A stretch of DNA of 8,407 nt from assembly GCA_003245395.1 (NCBI GenBank), contig QKDF01000120.1:1-8407 (forward strand), read 5' to 3'. Every line of letters begins with the position of its first letter. The first letter of the stretch is position 1. Shown piece by piece: positions 6,847 to 8,407 of this stretch. Source of the DNA: Clostridia bacterium (GTDB lineage Bacteria; Bacillota; Clostridia; Oscillospirales; Oscillospiraceae). The position numbers and the translations under genes were made by a program. The notes under the pieces are model-generated. The model searched no databases, had not been told where the DNA came from, and saw only the letters and a program-made list of their open reading frames with translations.

Positions 6847-7725
6847 GTGTACGAGCTGGTTCAGTCCGCAGAACGGACATATTATATTCAATGTCCCGCG
6901 AAGATGGGTGTTTTCCTTACCGGAGCACAGGAGGCAGTCCTGATCGATTCCGGCAACGACAAGGACGCCGGCCGGAAGATCCAGAAGATTTTTGAAGCCC
7001 AGGGGTGGCATCTGCAATGCATTCTCAATACCCACGCAAATGCCGACCATAACGGTGGCAACGCCCTGCTTCAGCAGCGACTCGGTGCCCCTGCCTATGC
7101 TCCAGGGATTGATGCCGCCATCACTACCTATCCCATTTTGGAGCCGGCTCTTCTGTACGGCGGCTACCCCTGCAAGGAGCTTCGCAACAAATTCCTCTTG
7201 GCCCAGCCCAGCCGCTGCGAGACACTTACGGAAGAAGTCCTGCCGAAAGGTCTCACCATGCTTCCTCTCCCCGGTCACTTTTTTGACATGGTGGGTTTTA
7301 AAACCGACGATGGGATCTGGTTCCTGGCGGACTGCCTGTCCGGCGCCAATATCGTAGAGAAATACCATGTGAATTTCATTTACGACGTGGCAGGGTATCT
7401 GGATACGTTGGACAAGGTTTCCGCACTGGAAGGTCGGCTGTTCATTCCCGCCCACGCGGAACCAGCGGAGGACATTCGTCCTCTGGCGGAACTGAACCGA
7501 AAAAAAGTTCTGGAGATTATTGACGTAATTCTGTCTTTCTGCCGGGACCCCAAGAGCTTTGAGGATGTTCTGCAGCAGCTCTTCACCCACTATCAGCTGG
7601 TCATGGATTTCAACCAATACGTGCTGGTGGGCAGCACCGTACGGTCTTATCTGGCGTACCTTCATGACAAAGGTGCGCTGGAGGCAGTTTTCGAAAACAG
7701 CCGTCTGCTTTGGAAATCTATCTGA
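6847..7725 (+). CDS. Metallo-beta-lactamase-fold hydrolase with C-terminal winged-helix-like region
   Basis: A soluble MBL-fold hydrolase, 292 aa, of unknown substrate. The metal-site motif is THANADH (62-68): His63, Asp67 and His68 are kept, but the usual second His is Asn65. Further ligands are His144 (LPLPGHFF), Asp162 (FLADCLSG) and His203 (IPAHAEP). Residues from about 215 form helices, and 237-292 (FEDVLQQLF, then GSTVRSYLAYLHDKGALE, then a short beta end) look like the winged helix seen at the end of LACTB2-like MBL proteins. I chose the GTG at 6847 because AAAGGAG lies ten bases upstream and the beta-strand core begins soon after. An in-frame GTG at 6838 is too close to that site. The frame stays open far upstream, but only antisense to pcrA. 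A thioesterase, glyoxalase-like or nuclease role are all possible. Confidence 0.9.
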   Translation: MYELVQSAERTYYIQCPAKMGVFLTGAQEAVLIDSGNDKDAGRKIQKIFEAQGWHLQCILNTHANADHNGGNALLQQRLGAPAYAPGIDAAITTYPILEPALLYGGYPCKELRNKFLLAQPSRCETLTEEVLPKGLTMLPLPGHFFDMVGFKTDDGIWFLADCLSGANIVEKYHVNFIYDVAGYLDTLDKVSALEGRLFIPAHAEPAEDIRPLAELNRKKVLEIIDVILSFCRDPKSFEDVLQQLFTHYQLVMDFNQYVLVGSTVRSYLAYLHDKGALEAVFENSRLLWKSI

Positions 7726-7729
7726 CATT

Positions 7730-7782
7730 CATAACAGGATTCCAGTGGCATTCTATTGCCGCCGGAATCCTGTTATGTTTTA
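7730..7782 (+). terminator. Intrinsic terminator of the MBL hydrolase gene
   Basis: Perfect 14-base arms (7730-7743 and 7764-7777) enclose a 20-base loop that can itself pair in part (GGCA with TGCC). TTTTA follows on the plus strand. The stem begins four bases after the hydrolase stop. The T run overlaps the stop codon of the convergent rqcH gene (7780-7782). In the minus direction no U tract follows the stem, so it should act mainly on plus-strand transcripts. Confidence 0.88.
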
Positions 7783-8407
7783 TTGCTTTACAGACAATTG
7801 CTTAACCAGCGTCTCGTCCGGGGTTACATTTACTGTCTGGTACGTGCTATAGATGACCATGCCGGGTCGAGCTCCTGCAGGCTTTTTTACGTTTTTCACC
7901 AGAGTATAATCTACCGGCACATTGCCACTGGAGCGAGCCTGAGAATAGTAGGCCGCAATTTTGGCCGCCTCAATGACGCTGTCTATATCCGGTTCCGCTC
8001 CTCCCGTACACAAAATGGCATGGGAGCCGTGGATTTTTTGGGTGTGCAGCCACAGATCGCGGCGATCAGCTTCCCGGGAAAGCTTGTCATTCTGTTGGTT
8101 ATTCCGGCCTACCAGAACCCGCAGCCCTGACGAGGTACGGAATTCTCTGGGCTTGACCGTCCGTTTCATTCCCTTCTTTTCTTTACCTTGGCGGCGGAGA
8201 AACCCTCCGTCCTTGAGTTCGCTCCGAATTTCCAGAAAATCTTGTTCCGTCTCGGCCTCGGCAATCTCTTCCAGCACACTCTCCAGATAGCTTAGGTCTT
8301 GCCTGGCGATGTCCATCTGCTCCCGGAGATATTTTTCAGCGGTTTTGGCCTTGGTATATCGCTTATAATACTTCGCCGCATTCTGCTGTGGGCTGAGCAG
8401 GGGATCA
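7780..8407 (-). CDS. rqcH: RqcH / Rqc2-FbpA (NFACT) family protein, N-terminal part outside window
   Basis: Ribosome-associated quality-control factor: it binds stalled 50S-peptidyl-tRNA complexes and recruits tRNA-Ala to add C-terminal alanine tails that mark the nascent chain for degradation. Older names are FbpA or YloA. Only the last 208 residues are visible; the frame is open to the right edge without a start. The fragment begins DPLLSPQQNAAKYYKRYTK, the family's conserved entry to the coiled-coil middle. A helical, Glu-rich segment follows, then a basic stretch (RRQGKEKKGMKR) and the NFACT-R domain with GRNNQQNDKLS, DLWLHTQKIHGSHAIL, AAYYSQARSSGNVPVDYT and VKKPAGARPGMVIY. The length suits the C-terminal third of a protein of about 570-590 aa. 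The catalytic-type Asp-Arg pair of NFACT-N lies outside the window. It converges on the MBL gene. Confidence 0.94.
   Translation of the reverse strand, partial: DPLLSPQQNAAKYYKRYTKAKTAEKYLREQMDIARQDLSYLESVLEEIAEAETEQDFLEIRSELKDGGFLRRQGKEKKGMKRTVKPREFRTSSGLRVLVGRNNQQNDKLSREADRRDLWLHTQKIHGSHAILCTGGAEPDIDSVIEAAKIAAYYSQARSSGNVPVDYTLVKNVKKPAGARPGMVIYSTYQTVNVTPDETLVKQLSVKQ

Noticed and set aside
6733..7728. A 331-codon open frame on the minus strand across the MBL gene.
   Set aside because: It mirrors the hydrolase exactly, shows no protein family features, has no ribosome site and would include the pcrA promoter within its end.
1..8407. Search for CRISPR arrays, insertion sequences, tRNA genes, defence systems or toxin-antitoxin pairs.
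   Set aside because: No regularly spaced repeats, transposase motifs, terminal repeats or cloverleaf patterns were seen; the genes are mostly housekeeping.

Overview
The window looks like ordinary chromosomal DNA from a Gram-positive, Clostridia-type bacterium, most plausibly an Oscillospiraceae-like gut anaerobe with roughly half to mid-50s GC by eye. Supporting signs are strong AGGAGG-like ribosome binding sites, sigma-A type promoters (TTGACC-17-TACAAT and TGGACA-17-TATAAT), GTG starts, a PcrA helicase carrying the insertion I associate with Clostridia, an RqcH (Rqc2/FbpA-type) protein and a TagA/WecG-family glycosyltransferase. The taxonomic call is inference from protein style, not from a marker gene. 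Coding density is high. No gene-free stretch exceeds about 112 bases, and no tRNA, rRNA, CRISPR array or mobile element was seen.

Left part (1-2401, all minus strand): a thymidylate kinase gene (tmk) cut by the left edge is preceded by a TagA/WecG-type glycosyltransferase gene. The two overlap by ATGA and share a clear promoter at 1393-1421. Upstream lies a gene for a 10-TM EamA/DMT-type transporter, with no visible terminator between it and the glycosyltransferase.

Middle part (2495-4079, plus strand): divergent from the transporter gene is a tight pair, a 3-methyladenine DNA glycosylase (AAG/MPG family) and a HAD-family phosphatase, 3 bp apart. After an 85 bp gap comes a 70-residue, two-helix membrane protein of unknown function. 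A perfect 16-bp-arm hairpin (4127-4160) then separates this block from the convergent pcrA gene.

Right part: pcrA (UvrD/Rep superfamily I helicase, 838 aa, minus strand) is divergent from a metallo-beta-lactamase-fold hydrolase (292 aa, plus strand). Both have well-formed promoters in a 138 bp intergenic region. The hydrolase ends in a strong intrinsic terminator, and a convergent rqcH gene (C-terminal 208 residues visible) runs off the right edge.

The themes are DNA repair (glycosylase, PcrA), nucleotide supply (Tmk), ribosome rescue (RqcH) and cell-envelope glycosylation (TagA-like). I see no coherent new multi-gene system. The oddities worth a look are substituted active-site residues in Tmk (P-loop Ser/Thr to Ala, and NRY for DRY), an HxNxDH metal site in the MBL hydrolase, and the uncharacterised small membrane protein.
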